A DNA stretch of 64,000 bases from Halorubellus litoreus (GCF_037081675.1 NZ_JAZAQL010000002.1:1054001-1118000); one strand, 5' to 3'; positions 34,703-42,834 are shown, counted from the first letter of the stretch. The notes: generated from the sequence alone by a model not told the origin. Numbers and translations: made by a program.

Positions 34703-35167
34703 ATGTTTGACGAAGACGACGAACCCATAACGAGTAGCGACACTGAAAACGCAACGACCTTTCACCCAGCCGAAGCCCCGCACGAACTGCGAGCGCGGTA
34801 CGAACGGCTGTACAAGTACAACATCGGTGATACTCGCACCTGGAGCGACCAGGAGGCGCTACGGAACCGCGACAACCTCGCGCTCTACGACGCCATCTCC
34901 AGCCAGGTCGACCTCACCAAAGCCCAGCGCCGACGAGGGCGCGAGCTATTTGATGAACTCAACATCAGGCAAATCGGCTACGGCGCAGAACTAATCGCGT
35001 ACTGTGTCTGTATCCACGTCGCCGAACAGGACGGACGCCGCCATGTCTTCAACGGAGGCGAACTCAACGACGACCCGTTCCTGGTTCTCGCTGGACACCA
35101 GGGCTACAGCACGACGCGCATCTTCGCGTGCCTCGCCGCGGTCAAGGAGGCACTCCGCCATGAGTGA
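34703..35167 (+). CDS. Viral protein, unknown (upstream of ERCC4 nuclease)
   Basis: 154 residues, helical. Contains HELRARYERLYKYNIGDTRTW and TKAQRRRGRELFDEL. The ATG is embedded in a double AAGACAAT motif. Its last eight bases overlap the ERCC4 nuclease gene, so they are co-translated and may act together. No family recognised. Confidence 0.6.
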   Translation: MFDEDDEPITSSDTENATTFHPAEAPHELRARYERLYKYNIGDTRTWSDQEALRNRDNLALYDAISSQVDLTKAQRRRGRELFDELNIRQIGYGAELIAYCVCIHVAEQDGRRHVFNGGELNDDPFLVLAGHQGYSTTRIFACLAAVKEALRHE

Positions 35168-35636
35168 CCACGACTTCGTAATCCTCCACGACGACCGCGA
35201 GAAGCAACCGTTCGACTTCTCCGCGATCCCCAACGTCACGCTCGAAACCACCCGGTTGGAAACGGGCGACTACACGACGCCAGCCCTGGAAGGCATCGCC
35301 GCCGTCGAGCGCAAGTCACTCAACGACCTCGCAACGTCACTTGGGTCCGACCGCAAACGGTTCGAGGCCGAAGTCAAGCGAGCTGACCGCGACCTCCAAG
35401 AGTTCGTGGTTATCGTAGAGGAACCACGACACCTCGTACAAAAATACGCCGACGCAGGCGCGAAGTCCTGCCCACACTACTTCTGTCGAACCTACCCGCG
35501 GACCATCACCAGCACGGTCGACGGCTGGCCGAAGCGGTACAACGTTCGGTTCGAGTTCTATCCTGATCGGGCCTACGCGACCCAAGCAACGTACACGTTG
35601 CTCCAGTCCTGGGAACAAGAGTACGGACCCTACTGA
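35160..35636 (+). CDS. ERCC4-domain (XPF/Hef-type) nuclease
   Basis: 158 residues from the ATG at 35160. ILHDDREKQPFDF, then the hallmark VERKSLNDLATSL (ERKxxxD active site) identify an ERCC4 nuclease. It lacks helicase and obvious HhH domains, so it is the minimal nuclease form seen in phages. Expected to cut branched or fork DNA during viral replication or recombination. Confidence 0.85.
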   Translation: MSDHDFVILHDDREKQPFDFSAIPNVTLETTRLETGDYTTPALEGIAAVERKSLNDLATSLGSDRKRFEAEVKRADRDLQEFVVIVEEPRHLVQKYADAGAKSCPHYFCRTYPRTITSTVDGWPKRYNVRFEFYPDRAYATQATYTLLQSWEQEYGPY

Positions 35637-35866
35637 GCGTCCGTCCCTCGCTTCCCCAGGCGCACCAACCCAACGACCACGAGAACCAGGACGACCGCGA
35701 CCATGAGGTTCATCGTCCCGGTCTTGATGTCCTGAAACATCACGATGTTCGCCACGCCACCTATCGTGAACAGCAGGACAACGAACCCGACCACCAGTAA
35801 GATGACACTCCCGGTGATGAGCCGCCCACCGCGATAGAACGCCTCGATGGTGTCCTGATAGCTCAT
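35630..35866 (-). CDS. Small membrane protein, two TM helices
   Basis: 78 residues from the ATG at 35866. Helices at about 20-45 and 58-75 separated by a short loop. Convergent with the ERCC4 gene with a 7-base overlap. ATG overlaps the stop of the next gene. Confidence 0.55.
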   Translation of the reverse strand: MSYQDTIEAFYRGGRLITGSVILLVVGFVVLLFTIGGVANIVMFQDIKTGTMNLMVAVVLVLVVVGLVRLGKRGTDAQ

Positions 35867-36000
35867 AGGTAGTGGTGCCACTCCCACTCGTACTTCGGTT
35901 CCTGAGCGGGGGATGGGGAAACGGGCGCTTCCCGCGGTTGTTCACTGGTCTGCGTCACTTCGGGTTCCGGCTTCGGGTTCTGATACTTACTGTAGTCCAT
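35863..36000 (-). CDS. Small proline-rich viral protein
   Basis: 45 residues, MDYSKYQNPKPEPEV start, proline/glutamate-rich middle, aromatic end (YEWEWHHYL). ATGA and TAATG overlaps on both sides. Start resembles that of the 31277-32194 protein (MDYNN). Confidence 0.45.
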   Translation of the reverse strand: MDYSKYQNPKPEPEVTQTSEQPREAPVSPSPAQEPKYEWEWHHYL

Positions 36001-36194
36001 TAGTTTGCCTCGCCCAGTTGCTCGTCCCCTGGTAATTCCAGGTCAGCAACCGAGATAGTGTTATCGTCGCCATCGAACAGCCGGACGTGAATCCGACCGC
36101 CGCGTTCGTTGACGTCTATGTACAGCTCCCGGTCGTGGTCACGTACCAGAACGTCAATCGTTGCCTCCTGTGAGAAGTTGCAGGTGTCAATCAT
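36000..36194 (-). CDS. Small viral protein, unknown
   Basis: 64 residues from the ATG at 36194; beta-rich (ATIDVLVRDHDRELYIDV, GRIHVRLFDGDDNTISV). No family recognised. TAATG overlap downstream. Confidence 0.5.
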   Translation of the reverse strand: MIDTCNFSQEATIDVLVRDHDRELYIDVNERGGRIHVRLFDGDDNTISVADLELPGDEQLGEAN

Positions 36195-36199
36195 CGGAA

Positions 36200-36559
36200 T
36201 CACCACACCTCTATCTCGCCCTCAGCGTAGCCTTCATCGGCGAGCGTGAACCGAACCAGCCACAGTACCTCGGCATCGCGGGTTACCCACTCCGGGGGCT
36301 GATAGTAGTCGCCAGGAATCCGCTTGATGTACTCCTGCGCGGTTCCTTCGCCCTCTATTTGAATCACGCCGTCACCCTCAACGTGAACGGCGGTGACGTT
36401 CCGCGCTCGAACCGTATCGAACACCTCGTCGGTGTTGTAGGATTCGTCGTCGATGCTCGCGTTCCACGTCCCGATCTCTTGCATCAGGAACAGGCCGTAT
36501 CGCACAAGGTCACAGGTCGGTACTTCAGTCCACTCGTCAGCTATGTTTTGTAATGCCAT
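36200..36559 (-). CDS. Viral protein, unknown
   Basis: 119 residues. Aromatic-rich segments ADEWTEVPTCDLVRYGLFL and VTRDAEVLWLVRFTL. TAATG overlap with the next gene upstream. No family recognised. Confidence 0.55.
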   Translation of the reverse strand: MALQNIADEWTEVPTCDLVRYGLFLMQEIGTWNASIDDESYNTDEVFDTVRARNVTAVHVEGDGVIQIEGEGTAQEYIKRIPGDYYQPPEWVTRDAEVLWLVRFTLADEGYAEGEIEVW

Positions 36560-36732
36560 TATGTCTCAACTCGTTCTGTAAGTCCGCTCTCAGGCCACCA
36601 GCGAACGCGCCCGTGGACCCGGCAATCGTACTCGTGATACTCGTCCGTCGAACCCAGGTCCCGAACGGTGTGTGACGTACACCCAGGGACAGGGCACGCT
36701 GGACGCGGTGCTAATGGGTTTGAGTTACTCAT
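36559..36732 (-). CDS. Small viral zinc-finger protein
   Basis: 57 residues. CPVPGC ... YDCRVHGRVRWW gives a C-x4-C ... C-x2-H pattern, a probable zinc knuckle. Its stop/ATG overlap with the 36200-36559 gene supports it. Confidence 0.5.
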   Translation of the reverse strand: MSNSNPLAPRPACPVPGCTSHTVRDLGSTDEYHEYDCRVHGRVRWWPESGLTERVET

Positions 36733-36757
36733 GTTCTACTCAACCGCAGTCGGGTGA

Positions 36758-37222
36758 TTACCGAACTTTCAACGCAAGTTCGTTGAGTGCTTCCGCGAGT
36801 CGGTCACACTCCTCGACCACATCTTCAGGCCACCAATCGGTCGCCCACTCCTTGCGGTCGTAGTCGTTCATGGCCGCCCGAAGGTCAGCCTCGATGTTAT
36901 TCGGGAGGGGCGTGCCGTTCTCGTCGACGCACATATCGCCGGAGTGCGCGCAATCGAACCCGACCCAGCCGTCTTCGTCCGGGCCGTAGGTCAGTCCACC
37001 GTGGACATCGACCATCGACTCAAGCGAACGGACATCGTACACACCGTCGTCAGCGGGCGCAGGATACGCCTCAATGAGCGCGTCCGGGGCCTTCACGTAG
37101 CCAACGTAGTGTGAGTCACGAACCCGGAACACGACCGTCTGAAGCCCCTCGTGGGTGTGTCCATTGATGAACGTGAGCTGGTGTTCGCCGTTCGGTGCAT
37201 CCAATATCTCTGTGATTGTCAT
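36758..37222 (-). CDS. Viral protein, unknown
   Basis: 154 residues from the ATG at 37222. Mixed beta/helical; HQLTFINGHTHEGLQTVVF and a helical acidic C-terminus (DVVEECDRLAEALNEL). Leader is CA-rich (CAACCAACCAAGG). No family recognised. Confidence 0.55.
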   Translation of the reverse strand: MTITEILDAPNGEHQLTFINGHTHEGLQTVVFRVRDSHYVGYVKAPDALIEAYPAPADDGVYDVRSLESMVDVHGGLTYGPDEDGWVGFDCAHSGDMCVDENGTPLPNNIEADLRAAMNDYDRKEWATDWWPEDVVEECDRLAEALNELALKVR

Positions 37223-37281
37223 GATTCCCTTGGTTGGTTGTGGATTCGCATTTCGCATTTCCTATCAGGTGTGTTATTCGC

Positions 37282-37473
37282 CTACTCAAACTTGTCGCGT
37301 AAGTAGTCGCCGTAGTTCTCGTAGTTCGCTTCGCGATCTTCGCGCCGAACCCGGTCCAAGCACTCGTTGCACAAGTCACCGGGAGCCGGAGGAACGTTCG
37401 GGCAGGCCGTATTCCAACAGCCCTTATTCTGTGTCGCGAGCGCCTCGGCAAACGTCTGTTGCACGACGGGCAT
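37282..37473 (-). CDS. Small viral zinc-binding protein
   Basis: 63 residues with CWNTACPN and LCNECLDRV, two Cys pairs of a treble-clef-like site, then a charged helix. No family recognised. Confidence 0.5.
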   Translation of the reverse strand: MPVVQQTFAEALATQNKGCWNTACPNVPPAPGDLCNECLDRVRREDREANYENYGDYLRDKFE

Positions 37474-37476
37474 CGC

Positions 37477-37575
37477 TCAGATGTTACATTTCGACCACCC
37501 ACACAACGGGCAGGTCGCACAGGCTCCTTCTCTCACAAGCTGTTCGTTTCCGCAGTCTCGGCAGTTCGGTACCAT
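37477..37575 (-). CDS. Tiny zinc-ribbon ORF
   Basis: 32 residues, VPNCRDCGNEQLVREGACATCP, then CGWSKC: a full zinc ribbon resembling the C-terminal ribbon of adenosylcobalamin-dependent ribonucleotide reductase. It overlaps the next gene by 43 bases in another frame; a longer in-frame extension has no good start. Confidence 0.4.
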   Translation of the reverse strand: MVPNCRDCGNEQLVREGACATCPLCGWSKCNI

Positions 37576-37679
37576 TTCTGAATCAGTCTCGTCAGTCGGT
37601 TTCTCACTATCACACCAGCGTACACCATCGGGAAGGCCGTGATTCCCAACAGGACGCGGGCCAGTAATCGCGCGTTCAT
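37533..37679 (-). CDS. Small membrane ORF
   Basis: 48 residues, one hydrophobic helix (LLARVLLGITAFPMVYAGVI) then a basic tail. The ATG overlaps the stop of the next gene (ATGA). Too short to be certain. Confidence 0.4.
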   Translation of the reverse strand: MNARLLARVLLGITAFPMVYAGVIVRNRLTRLIQKWYRTAETAETNSL

Positions 37680-37819
37680 CGCTCCAGTTTGAAGATGTGC
37701 TTGCAGTCAACGCACTGTACACGGGGCCGCATCATGTCGAACAGTCGGCGGCCACGCATCGCACTCGGGTTCAGGACCTCCGTAGCCCCGCCGCACTTCC
37801 GGCAGGTGTACTCGGTCAT
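37676..37819 (-). CDS. Small viral zinc-ribbon protein
   Basis: 47 residues with CRKCGG and CVDCKHIF, a compact zinc ribbon like those of small rubredoxin-type or RNA-polymerase-like ribbons. ATGA overlap with the downstream membrane ORF. Confidence 0.55.
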   Translation of the reverse strand: MTEYTCRKCGGATEVLNPSAMRGRRLFDMMRPRVQCVDCKHIFKLER

Positions 37820-38130
37820 GCGAGTTGCCCCGCTTCTTCCGCGAGTTTGTACGGTGGCGCGCACCCATACGGGTGTTCGTTCATCCAGGCTTCGGCCTTC
37901 ACGATGGCTTTGAGTCGCCCGAACTCGTCGCCGCCGCAGTTCCCGATGATTCGATAGGACGCCCCATTGAACCACGACGTGAACCGCGCCTCGTAGTGGC
38001 CGCGTCCGTTCTTGTGGACGACCACCCGGTACGGCGAGTCCTTGTACTGCCACTTCACGATGTCAGGGAACTCCGCGATCTTGTGCCAACCCCGCTCGCC
38101 GGTTGGGGGAACCGCGTCTTCGTGACGCAT
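37816..38130 (-). CDS. Viral protein, unknown
   Basis: 104 residues. Beta-rich WQYKDSPYRVVVHKNGRGHYEARF, then a helix. Starts with a TGATG overlap. No family recognised. Confidence 0.55.
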   Translation of the reverse strand: MRHEDAVPPTGERGWHKIAEFPDIVKWQYKDSPYRVVVHKNGRGHYEARFTSWFNGASYRIIGNCGGDEFGRLKAIVKAEAWMNEHPYGCAPPYKLAEEAGQLA

Positions 38131-38303
38131 CAGTCCTCCCTCCAGTATTGAACGACCACTTCGCCTTGCCCCAGGTCGTCGACGTCGTAAGCGAACCCCT
38201 CGGGGAGCGGGATTCGCATGAGCATCTCACCCTCACCGTCGTCCTCCCAGTAGCGGTCGTGGACGATGATGAGCGACTTGATGAGCCGGGAACGTTCACT
38301 CAT
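38130..38303 (-). CDS. Small viral protein, unknown
   Basis: 57 residues: basic start (SERSRLIKSLIIVHDRYW), acidic end. Chained by TGATG/TAATG overlaps with both neighbours. Confidence 0.5.
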   Translation of the reverse strand: MSERSRLIKSLIIVHDRYWEDDGEGEMLMRIPLPEGFAYDVDDLGQGEVVVQYWRED

Positions 38304-38746
38304 TAGTTCCCTCCGCTGGGGAGAATCGTGACCCCAAGGTGCGACTCCAGGGCGCTCAGCGGTTCGGAGTTGTAGTATTCTCCGGTGTAGGCAACGTCGA
38401 TGTTCGATGAGAACACGAACTTTCGCTGTTCCTTCAAGTCCCTCAGCGTGATGTCAATGTGCCCGGTATCGGGGTCATGGTGAACGCGGGTTGCCACCAT
38501 CGCGTGATAGTTAATCAACTCGCTATCATCGTAGACGCCAGGCGTCCCCCGGAGGTTCGCCTTCACGATGTTCGCTGGTGCGCCGTTCACAACCTCGGGG
38601 TAGTCCGCGACCAGGACTTGCGCGATCTCCTCGAACACGTCGTCGGGGTCCTGCTCGGTGAGGGTCCTGTTGTACGTTCGGAGTGCCGCGTACCGCCACA
38701 GGTTCATGCCTTCCTCCAGCTCGACGCCGTTGATGGTGAGGGTCAT
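38303..38746 (-). CDS. Viral protein, unknown
   Basis: 147 residues. N-terminal MTLTINGVELEEGMNLW, then alpha/beta. The ATG overlaps the next stop (ATGA). No family recognised. Confidence 0.6.
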   Translation of the reverse strand: MTLTINGVELEEGMNLWRYAALRTYNRTLTEQDPDDVFEEIAQVLVADYPEVVNGAPANIVKANLRGTPGVYDDSELINYHAMVATRVHHDPDTGHIDITLRDLKEQRKFVFSSNIDVAYTGEYYNSEPLSALESHLGVTILPSGGN

Positions 38747-39018
38747 GCCTCCCTCCGGTGGTACAGCTCCTCGTCAACGTCGGCGTGCTGTTCCTCCAGT
38801 GACTCCAGGTGTGACTCGGCCTCGTACATCTGTTCGTTCGTGACGGTCGGGAGGTCCAACCCCAGGCCGTAGGAGCTGTTCCGTCGTTCCGCGCTATACA
38901 ACAGGGATTGGGCGTGCCGCAGGTCGCTAACGACGCCCTCGGTTACTTCGATGCGTTCCCAAAGGGACTGCTCGCGCTGTTCTAACTCGTCAATATCCAT
39001 CATGGTATAATCACTCAT
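38743..39018 (-). CDS. Viral coiled-coil protein
   Basis: 91 residues, almost wholly helical with glutamate/leucine heptads (IDELEQREQSLWERIEV; ESHLESLEEQHADVDEEL). Probably oligomeric. Leader carries a GTACGG element and GGAGCC/GGCTCC hairpin. Confidence 0.6.
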   Translation of the reverse strand: MSDYTMMDIDELEQREQSLWERIEVTEGVVSDLRHAQSLLYSAERRNSSYGLGLDLPTVTNEQMYEAESHLESLEEQHADVDEELYHRREA

Positions 39019-39079
39019 GGTGCTGATTGGTTGGAGCCTGAAACCGCACCGCGCCGCTGGCTCCGTACTGAAAAACCGC
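39019..39079 (-). promoter_or_regulatory. TTTTTCAGTACGG promoter plus hairpin leader
   Basis: Minus strand: GCGGTTTTTCAGTACGG at 39079-39063 followed by GGAGCC ... GGCTCC pairing across about 20 bases, 45 bases before the ATG at 39018. Same element as at 39844-39862. Confidence 0.5.
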
Positions 39080-39093
39080 GGGAAGGGGTCGCC

Positions 39094-39816
39094 CTACTTA
39101 CCTTCGGTGCGAGGGGCGATAATCAGCAACCGGTCTTCGGCGTAGTTGTCGATGAACACCGGGTACATCTCATCGGGGTGGGTTCGCATCCGGCTCGGTT
39201 CATCGAATACATCGAACCCGAACAGGTGTTCGGCCACCGAGAGTTGGTTGGTCGTCAAGAACGTCGAGTTAGTCTCGGTTTCCGCAGACACAACGATTCT
39301 CGTCTTGTAGTCCGTGTCGAACTTCTGGACGGGTTGGGTGATCTCGGCGGGCCAGTCCTTGAAGTCGGCGTACTCGTAGAACGTCTCGGTATCCCACACG
39401 TAGGCCACGATGTTGTTCGCGCACATGAGGCCGCCCTTACTGAAGTCGACCTCAGTCGGGCGGATTCGAGCCTTGTGTCGCGGACTCAGCGTTGCCTCGT
39501 CGTCGAAGTTACGGGACAACCCGAACGCGCGGATGAACACCATGGCCTCCAGGCCGTGTCCATCAGCGTCCACACCCAGGTCGTCGTCGGTCAGCCCGGA
39601 ATCCAACAGCGCATAGTGGAACCGGGCGCGCTGTTGCTCTTGGATGTCGTCGTAGAGACGGCGGGCGTCCGTCGTCAGATAGGTTCGGGCCAGGTCTTCG
39701 CCGGATTCAATCCCGTGGTCGAGGGTGAGCTTGTCGGCGGTGACGGTGCCGATGCCGGGGAAGTCGGTCGTGAAGTTGTACGAGCTGTTGAAGTTGCTGG
39801 TAGTTGCGTTGCTCAT
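39094..39816 (-). CDS. Viral protein with N-terminal helix-hairpin-helix motif
   Basis: 240 residues. FPGIGTVTADKLTLDHGIESGEDL is a helix-hairpin-helix DNA-binding motif (GIG). The rest is alpha/beta without a recognised catalytic pattern (DTDYKTRIVVSAETETN; RLLIIAPRTEGK at the end). Possibly a DNA-repair or recombination accessory protein. Confidence 0.55.
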   Translation of the reverse strand: MSNATTSNFNSSYNFTTDFPGIGTVTADKLTLDHGIESGEDLARTYLTTDARRLYDDIQEQQRARFHYALLDSGLTDDDLGVDADGHGLEAMVFIRAFGLSRNFDDEATLSPRHKARIRPTEVDFSKGGLMCANNIVAYVWDTETFYEYADFKDWPAEITQPVQKFDTDYKTRIVVSAETETNSTFLTTNQLSVAEHLFGFDVFDEPSRMRTHPDEMYPVFIDNYAEDRLLIIAPRTEGK

Positions 39817-39862
39817 AGTTGATTGGGGGCCTTGAAGCCGTGACCCCGTACTGAAAAACCGC
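39817..39862 (-). promoter_or_regulatory. TTTTTCAGTACGGGG promoter leader
   Basis: Minus strand: GCGGTTTTTCAGTACGGGG at 39862-39844, then a GGGG ... CCCC pairing and CA-rich sequence to the ATG at 39816. Very close to the copy at 39063-39079. Confidence 0.5.
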
Positions 39863-39881
39863 AGGAAGGGGGTGCCTCGCC

Positions 39882-40007
39882 CTACGTGGGCAGGCAGTTC
39901 GGGCAGGTCGGAACTTCGATCTCGCTCCCGTTCGGGAACCGCATGGTCGCCACTTCCATGGCGCTACGCGGTTCGATGGGTTCGATGCAGACGAAACACC
40001 GAACCAT
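39882..40007 (-). CDS. Small viral zinc-ribbon protein
   Basis: 41 residues with CFVC near the start and TCPNC near the end, a minimal zinc ribbon. The start overlaps the next stop (TAATG). Confidence 0.5.
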   Translation of the reverse strand: MVRCFVCIEPIEPRSAMEVATMRFPNGSEIEVPTCPNCLPT

Positions 40008-40255
40008 TAGCGTTCCTCGAAGTAACTGGGGACGCCGAACAGGTGGTCGTACTCCAGATAGTAGACCTCGATTGCTTCCTCGGCGAGTTGGTTCACGATG
40101 TCGTACACATCCTCGTCAATGTACTCGTCGATGAACGACTTGTCCAGGTAGAGCGCCGCGCCCTCCCGGTTCTCGACGACGATCACCGGGTTGTCTTCGT
40201 CTCCGTCGACTCGCGAGCTGAACCACTCAGTTGGGTCGTCGTAGGTGACTCTCAT
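40007..40255 (-). CDS. Small acidic viral protein, unknown
   Basis: 82 residues, very acidic and aromatic (DEYIDEDVYDIVNQLAEEAI; VYYLEYDHLF). ATGA overlap with the upstream gene. No family recognised. Confidence 0.5.
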   Translation of the reverse strand: MRVTYDDPTEWFSSRVDGDEDNPVIVVENREGAALYLDKSFIDEYIDEDVYDIVNQLAEEAIEVYYLEYDHLFGVPSYFEER

Positions 40256-41394
40256 GCGGCGGGTGCCTCGCCGTCGTCGCCGTCCATCGTTGCGAGAACA
40301 CGTTCCATGCGGTTCTCGAACTCGCCGTACTCGGCGCGCTTCTCGTGGATGCTCGTCTCCAGGCGCTCAATGGCGGCGCGACCGGAGTTCTCGGGGTTCC
40401 CGAGTTCGTCCGCTTCGTCGCCCTCCAGGGAACGCTCGTAGCTCGTGGTTGCCCGGCGGACCATCGAATCGGGGTTCATCAGCAGGTCGTTCGCCGTCTG
40501 AACGTACCCAACCAGTGACCCGGACTCGCCACCCCGGAAGGAGTGCGTGAGCGCGTAGGTCAGCCCGGAGTGAACGTCCCACAGGCTGATTGCGAAGGGG
40601 TCTTCGGAACGAGCGCGGGCGTCACGAGCCGCGGACTCCGCCAGGTAACTCGGAATCCCGAGGTTCTCGTAGAACTCGCCGAGCGTGAACGGGAGGTCGG
40701 TGAAGTCCATCGTGGTTGCTTCCGCGAACCGGATGATCTCGGTTAGGTGGTCGGTCATCACATCTATCTGGAGGAGGATGTCCGTCCACCACTCGCTGAA
40801 GTCCTGGGGTTCGCCAACGTGCTTGCGCGTCTTCTCGTCGGTGAGGTCCCGCATACTGTTCTTGCAGCCGGTGTCCTGGGCGTACCCAACGGCGTAGAGG
40901 GTGGTTTGCCCGAAGAAGTCGTAGCCGGTGGTGATACCAGCAAGGACGCGCGAGTCCTGGTAGTCGATGTACTTCTCGGGGAACAGGATGTCGATGTGAA
41001 CCTCGCCACCACCGCGGTAGAGGCGGGCTTCACCGAACATCGACCCACTTAGGTCGTTCTCGTCGAGCGCGGTTTCGAGGGGCGCGTAGGCGTCCATCGG
41101 GTTGATGATGGTGTAGTTGTCGGTGGGGATGTGCCACAGGGGGTCGACATCCTCGCCGTTCGCCATCTTCATCATGCGCTCGGGATCGACGATTGCGGAG
41201 AACCGCTCGGTTGCCTCGTAGTCGTTCGTGACTTCGTTCAGCCACGCAACGTCGGCGTGCATGGCGCGGGGGAGCGCCCGTATCACGTCACCGAAGGACC
41301 GTTCGGGCTTGTCTCCGTATTGGTCGTCCCACTCCATCCAGAAGTTGTCCATGCTGTCCACGCCTGCGAACTTGATAGTCGTGTCTGCTCTCAT
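40252..41394 (-). CDS. Large viral protein, DUF932-like
   Basis: 380 residues from the ATG at 41394. TDNYTIINPMDAYAPLETALDEN and a later GLTYALTHSFRG resemble DUF932 (phage/plasmid LGT-type) proteins; I am only fairly sure. Function of that family is unknown. Its transcript begins with T-arm hairpin C. Confidence 0.55.
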   Translation of the reverse strand: MRADTTIKFAGVDSMDNFWMEWDDQYGDKPERSFGDVIRALPRAMHADVAWLNEVTNDYEATERFSAIVDPERMMKMANGEDVDPLWHIPTDNYTIINPMDAYAPLETALDENDLSGSMFGEARLYRGGGEVHIDILFPEKYIDYQDSRVLAGITTGYDFFGQTTLYAVGYAQDTGCKNSMRDLTDEKTRKHVGEPQDFSEWWTDILLQIDVMTDHLTEIIRFAEATTMDFTDLPFTLGEFYENLGIPSYLAESAARDARARSEDPFAISLWDVHSGLTYALTHSFRGGESGSLVGYVQTANDLLMNPDSMVRRATTSYERSLEGDEADELGNPENSGRAAIERLETSIHEKRAEYGEFENRMERVLATMDGDDGEAPAA

Positions 41395-41452
41395 GATTGT
41401 GGTGGTCCGCATTACCCAGCGGACGATTGGGGCAACCCGCGGTGGGTTACAC

Positions 41453-41493
41453 GACACGGGAGGGAGTCGAACCCTCCTGCCGCCGCTCGTGCC
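41453..41493 (-). ncRNA. tRNA-like T-arm hairpin C in the leader of the gene at 41394
   Basis: Minus strand from 41493: GGCACG, 11-base linker AGCGGCGGCAG, GAGGG-TTCGACT-CCCTC, one unpaired C, CGTGTC. The outer stem has 6 bp (one G-T). The linker contains GGCG like a tRNA D-loop. Two hairpins follow (AACCC-accgc-GGGTT; GTCCGC ... GCGGAC). 58 bases separate it from the ATG. Confidence 0.65.
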
Positions 41494-41502
41494 ACCGGGA
41501 AA

Positions 41503-41517
41503 CCAAAGGTTGTCTTA
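41503..41517 (-). promoter_or_regulatory. Viral TAAGACAACC motif upstream of hairpin C
   Basis: Minus strand: TAAGACAACCTTTGG; its TAA is also the stop codon of the upstream zinc-ribbon gene. Confidence 0.5.
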
Positions 41518-41661
41518 GGTTTCTCTATGCCGCCCGTGTTCAGCGAAGTACGCCGAACACTCCGGGCAGTAGTTCCCGACGAACCGCTTCGACGGGGCCG
41601 CGAAGGTTATTCTACAGTTCAAGCACCGGCAGTCGCCGGGGATGTCGTTGTTCGTACTCAT
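41515..41661 (-). CDS. Small viral zinc-binding protein
   Basis: 48 residues with CRCLNC and CPECSAYF, a zinc ribbon, then a short basic helix. No family recognised. Confidence 0.5.
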   Translation of the reverse strand: MSTNNDIPGDCRCLNCRITFAAPSKRFVGNYCPECSAYFAEHGRHRET

Positions 41662-41676
41662 GATTGTTCTTGGTTG

Positions 41677-41877
41677 TCAGGGCCACAGTTGGTGGACACG
41701 ACGCTGGTTGTAGTCGTTCCACGTCAACACGAGCCACTCGTTTTCGTTCTCGGGGTTCGCCAAGCTCGCCTTCCACTCCTTATCGTAGAGACTCCGCCAC
41801 TCGGCAAACTCCAGGGGAACACCAGGACGGCACAGGTCAAGGACGTGTAACCGCGTGGATTCCTCGCTCGTACTCAT
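41677..41877 (-). CDS. Small viral protein, unknown
   Basis: 66 residues from the ATG at 41877. Tryptophan-rich C-terminus (EFAEWRSLYDKEWKASL; NEWLVLTWNDY). ATGA overlap upstream. Confidence 0.5.
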   Translation of the reverse strand: MSTSEESTRLHVLDLCRPGVPLEFAEWRSLYDKEWKASLANPENENEWLVLTWNDYNQRRVHQLWP

Positions 41878-42041
41878 AGTGCCTTCACCCGAACGATGCT
41901 CCAATCACCGGGTTCGGTGTCGCGTAGAAGATCGGCGAACTCAACCGCGTCGTCCCAGGAGTCCAAGAGGTCGGTTCCCTCGCTCGGGACCGCCTTGAAC
42001 AACCCAGTTGACTTGTCCAGAAGTGCGTATTTGATAAACAT
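41874..42041 (-). CDS. Small viral protein, unknown
   Basis: 55 residues, MFIKYALLDKSTGLF start, alpha/beta. The ATGA overlap with the downstream gene supports it. Confidence 0.5.
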   Translation of the reverse strand: MFIKYALLDKSTGLFKAVPSEGTDLLDSWDDAVEFADLLRDTEPGDWSIVRVKAL

Positions 42042-42065
42042 AGGTTTCTCTCCGCTGTGTGACGG

Positions 42066-42404
42066 CTACCGCGCGGGTTTCAGGGGCCGTCCGCCCTGGT
42101 GGTCAATCAGGTCCAGTAGGTTCGTCGTGAAGTGAAGCGCCCAACTAAGCGCCGCCGCATGGGTCTTCGTGCGCTTCGACACGAGCAGACAGTCGTCAAT
42201 CCACTCGTCGTTATCTTCGTCGTAGGTTCGGTACTCGTAGACGTTCGTGTAGAACTCCCGAACCGGTGTCTCGCCGTCGTCCATCCCGTTATACGGGCTA
42301 ATCGCAATTTCGATGCGACCGGACTTGTGATAGAACCTATCCTCCGTAAATCCGGGGACACCGACGCTGTGCGACTCGACGGTCCAATCCGGGCCGGGCC
42401 TCAC
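42066..42404 (-). CDS. Viral protein, unknown
   Basis: 112 residues from the GTG at 42404, chosen because it overlaps the stop of the upstream gene (GTGA). Beta-rich N-terminus (SHSVGVPGFTEDRFYHKSG). No family recognised. Confidence 0.5.
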   Translation of the reverse strand: MRPGPDWTVESHSVGVPGFTEDRFYHKSGRIEIAISPYNGMDDGETPVREFYTNVYEYRTYDEDNDEWIDDCLLVSKRTKTHAAALSWALHFTTNLLDLIDHQGGRPLKPAR

Positions 42405-42532
42405 GACAGCGCCTCCAGGTTGGCTTCGTCGACGAGCCACCCCATCTTCTTCGCGTAAGCGATCACAACTTCGCCACCCTCGTCGTACTCGCGGTCCTGC
42501 AACCGGGCGTACCGAACCCAGTAGGGTTCCAT
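42401..42532 (-). CDS. Small viral protein, unknown
   Basis: 43 residues, MEPYWVRYARLQDREYDEGG start, helical. Overlaps on both sides are the main support. Confidence 0.45.
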   Translation of the reverse strand: MEPYWVRYARLQDREYDEGGEVVIAYAKKMGWLVDEANLEALS

Positions 42533-42711
42533 CAGCGGCCTCCGTACACCGTCTGGTAGTAGCGCGATTGCCACTCCTTCGTCGGGTACAGCTGTTTGAA
42601 GGTCGCGTTCGTGACCGGGTAGAACCGCTTGTCCGTGCTACCTCGCCGGAGCGACTTGCCGCTGTTCTTGTTGACTAACTGCTTTACTTCCTTGCTTGCT
42701 TTGATTCCCAT
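42532..42711 (-). CDS. Small basic viral protein, possible nucleic-acid binding
   Basis: 59 residues from the ATG at 42711; strongly basic (KASKEVKQLVNKNSGKSLRRG), unusual for a haloarchaeal cell where most proteins are acidic. A nucleic-acid-binding role is plausible. Leader carries T-arm hairpin F. Confidence 0.5.
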   Translation of the reverse strand: MGIKASKEVKQLVNKNSGKSLRRGSTDKRFYPVTNATFKQLYPTKEWQSRYYQTVYGGR

Positions 42712-42770
42712 AATTGTAATTCCTCGTTCCGTGTTCCACATACCGCAGGTGGCCCTCCACCATGGGCCAC

Positions 42771-42811
42771 GCCCTGCTGATGAATCGAACATCAGTAAAA
42801 CCATACAGGGC
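42771..42811 (-). ncRNA. tRNA-like T-arm hairpin F in the leader of the gene at 42711
   Basis: Minus strand from 42811: GCCCTG, 10-base linker TATGGTTTTA, CTGATG-TTCGATT-CATCAG, CAGGGC. Both 6-bp stems are perfect and stack without a gap, the clearest member of the family. A 7-bp hairpin GTGGCCC ... GGGCCAC follows. 59 bases separate it from the ATG. Confidence 0.7.
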
Positions 42812-42834
42812 AACCGCTGTCGATTTGTACTGTC

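Noticed and set aside
41452..41540. Long tRNA using AACACGG at 41540 as 5' acceptor.
   Set aside because: It pairs 6 of 7 with the 3' strand, but that sequence lies within the coding end of the zinc-ribbon gene and no D-arm or anticodon arm can be drawn.
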